Source: Tabrizicola sp. (GTDB lineage Bacteria; Pseudomonadota; Alphaproteobacteria; Rhodobacterales; Rhodobacteraceae). From it: DNA of 64,000 nucleotides. Both the position numbers and the translations under genes were made by a program. Positions within the stretch are counted from its first letter, which is position 1. Every line of letters starts with the position of its first letter. The notes beneath the pieces are model-generated. The model was not told the origin of the DNA. It saw only the letters and a list, made by a program, of their open reading frames with translations, and searched no databases. The DNA lies in assembly GCF_022842145.1 (NCBI RefSeq), contig NZ_JALHQD010000002.1, positions 434,001 through 498,000 of the forward strand, written 5' to 3'. Below are positions 62,733 through 64,000 of the stretch, piece by piece.

Positions 62733-62894
62733 ATGTTCAACTTGTTAAAATCCTTGGTCAATGGCAGCGCGTTTCCGCGGATCGCCGATCTTGAGCGCGC
62801 TTATCTGAACGCCTCGGTCTCGCGGAGCGACCTGGAGCGCCGGGAGCGTGAGGTCGATAACGGCCTGTTCCGCCGGTCGAGCTTTGATCTCTGA
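62733..62894 (+). CDS. DUF3563-type small protein
   Basis: A 53-residue protein. It starts MFNLLKSLVNG, has AYLNASVSRSDLERREREVDN, where the xAYLxxSVxxxDLERRxRExD pattern is the hallmark of DUF3563, and ends RRSSFDL. The function of the family is unknown. AAGAAAGGG lies upstream of the ATG as a ribosome binding site. Because of its size it is easily missed. Its stop abuts the stop of the convergent flavoprotein gene. Confidence 0.75.
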   Translation: MFNLLKSLVNGSAFPRIADLERAYLNASVSRSDLERREREVDNGLFRRSSFDL

Positions 62895-64000
62895 TCAAGG
62901 CTGACCCGGGACCAGTTTCCCGGGGTTCATCAGGTTGAGGGGATCGAGCGCGGCCTTGAGCGCGCCCATGACCTGCCAGCCCGCCCCATGCTCGGCCGCC
63001 ATCAGGCCGAGTTTTCCGAAGCCGACCCCATGCTCTCCGGTGATGGTTCCACCCAGTCGCAGCGACCGCTCGGCCATCCGCTGCGCGAGGGCTTTTGCCA
63101 CTGCCGCCTCGTCCGGCCGCGACGGGTCCACCAGCAGGATGGCGTGGAAATTCCCATCCCCGACATGACCGAGGATCGGGCCGGGGATGCCCGAGGCGGC
63201 GATGTCGGCCCGCGTCTCCTCGACCGCTTGTGCCAAAGCCGAGATAGGCACGCAGACGTCCGTCACAACTGCCTTCGCCCCCGGGCGTGACGCCAGGATC
63301 GCCCAGTAGGCGGCATGGCGGGCGGCCCAGAGGCGGGTGCGGTCTTCCTGCTTTTCCGCCCAGTCCAGATCCTTGGCGCCGAACGCGTCAGCCAGATCGC
63401 GGAAGCGGCGGACATCTTCCGCCAGCCCCTCGGGATGGCCGTGGAATTCCACCAGAAGCTGCGGGGCGAGGGGCAGGGCGAGCCGGGAATAGGCGTTGCA
63501 GGCGGCGACGGTGTCGGTGTCCAAAAACTCGATCCGGGCAGGGGTCAGGCCCATCTGCATCGTGGCGATGACGCAATCGACTGCCGAGCCGACCGATGGG
63601 AAGGCCGCCACCGCGGTCATCACCGCCTCTGGCTGGCCGTGAAGCTTGAGCGTCAGTTCGGTCATCAGACCCAGCGTCCCCTCGGAGCCGACGAAAAGCG
63701 CCGTCAGATCGTAGCCCGCCGCCGACTTGGGCGCGGCCGTGCCGGTCCGGATCACCTCGCCGCCCGCCAGCACCACCTCCAGCCCCCGGACATTGTCGCG
63801 CATCGTGCCATAGCGGACCGCCGTGGTCCCTGACGCGCGCGTCGCGGCCATCCCGCCGATCGAGGCATTCGCTCCGGGATCGACCGGGAACATCAGCCCC
63901 GTGGTCCGCAGTTCGTGATTCAGCGCCTCACGCGTGATGCCGGGCTGGACGCGGACAAGGCGGTCCTCGGCCCGGACCTCCAGCACGGCGGCCATGTCGC
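62895..64000 (-). CDS. FAD-linked D-lactate dehydrogenase/glycolate oxidase-type protein, 5' end outside the window
   Basis: The frame is open to the end of the window, so only the C-terminal part (about 368 residues) is seen. It is the flavoprotein oxidase family of cytochrome-linked D-lactate dehydrogenase and GlcD. The FAD-binding region reads VDPGANASIGGMAATRASGT, then SAAGYDLTALFVGSEGTLG. The substrate domain has GHVGDGNFHAILLVD with metal-binding histidines and GEHGVGFGKLG; it ends DPLNLMNPGKLVPG. The missing part would hold the first FAD-binding strands. Choice between D-lactate and glycolate cannot be made from this part, though the closing blocks favour D-lactate dehydrogenase. Confidence 0.88.
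   Translation of the reverse strand, partial: DMAAVLEVRAEDRLVRVQPGITREALNHELRTTGLMFPVDPGANASIGGMAATRASGTTAVRYGTMRDNVRGLEVVLAGGEVIRTGTAAPKSAAGYDLTALFVGSEGTLGLMTELTLKLHGQPEAVMTAVAAFPSVGSAVDCVIATMQMGLTPARIEFLDTDTVAACNAYSRLALPLAPQLLVEFHGHPEGLAEDVRRFRDLADAFGAKDLDWAEKQEDRTRLWAARHAAYWAILASRPGAKAVVTDVCVPISALAQAVEETRADIAASGIPGPILGHVGDGNFHAILLVDPSRPDEAAVAKALAQRMAERSLRLGGTITGEHGVGFGKLGLMAAEHGAGWQVMGALKAALDPLNLMNPGKLVPGQP

Overview
The window is GC-rich, gene-dense chromosomal DNA of an alphaproteobacterium, most likely a member of the Rhodobacteraceae. The main reasons are the ftsW-murG-murC-(DUF2484)-murB-ddl-ftsQ-ftsA-ftsZ-lpxC-bamD-recN order, the DUF2484 genes inside that cluster, the hisB/hisH pair, and the style of the exopolysaccharide genes. 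No insertion sequence, phage gene, rRNA or CRISPR array was seen. One tRNA gene (Gly, GCC) is present.

Layout. 1-3457: the tail of a DMT-family exporter, a VOC protein, and a minus-strand hisB-hisH-glsA run in which hisH and glsA overlap by GTGA. 3704-37875: a large surface-polysaccharide locus. It holds a GDP-mannose synthesis gene (manC type), a PIG-L deacetylase, a membrane protein, a priming sugar transferase, an ABC exporter, a 2OG-Fe(II) oxygenase-like protein, six glycosyltransferases including a WecG/TagA type, an O-antigen ligase/polymerase-like protein, an outer-membrane beta-barrel, a Wza-type export protein, an ExeA-like ATPase, a Wzz-type chain-length protein and a CpsD-like BY-kinase.

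Inside that locus (21575-34061) sits a compact minus-strand operon that is the most unusual part of the window. It encodes a type I PKS (KS-AT-KR-DH-ACP-TE), a one-module NRPS, a phosphopantetheinyl transferase and a secreted or anchored SGNH-hydrolase-like protein. The NRPS starts with a formyltransferase domain whose N-H-D triad is intact. It then has what looks like a remnant of a condensation domain, an adenylation domain split by a luciferase-like monooxygenase, and a carrier domain. The specificity code read by eye (DILQLGMIWK) suggests glycine. The likely logic is a formyl-glycyl starter made on the NRPS and extended by the PKS. Its place between the export-channel gene and the chain-length genes suggests a link to the cell surface, which is inference.

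37894-45792: terminator, tRNA-Gly, a small EF-hand protein, a CsbD-like protein, pyruvate carboxylase with operator-like repeats upstream, a small periplasmic hypothetical, and a UvrD/PcrA helicase carrying an AT-richer in-frame segment. 46307-62603: a P-loop kinase, then the second half of the division and cell-wall (dcw) cluster through lpxC, bamD and recN. An APC permease flanked by two DUF2484 genes lies between murC and murB. 62733-64000: a 53-residue DUF3563-type protein and the 3' part of a D-lactate dehydrogenase/glycolate-oxidase-type flavoprotein running off the end.

All domain and function calls come from reading the translated sequence. No database search was possible, so novelty of the NRPS/PKS system cannot be judged here.
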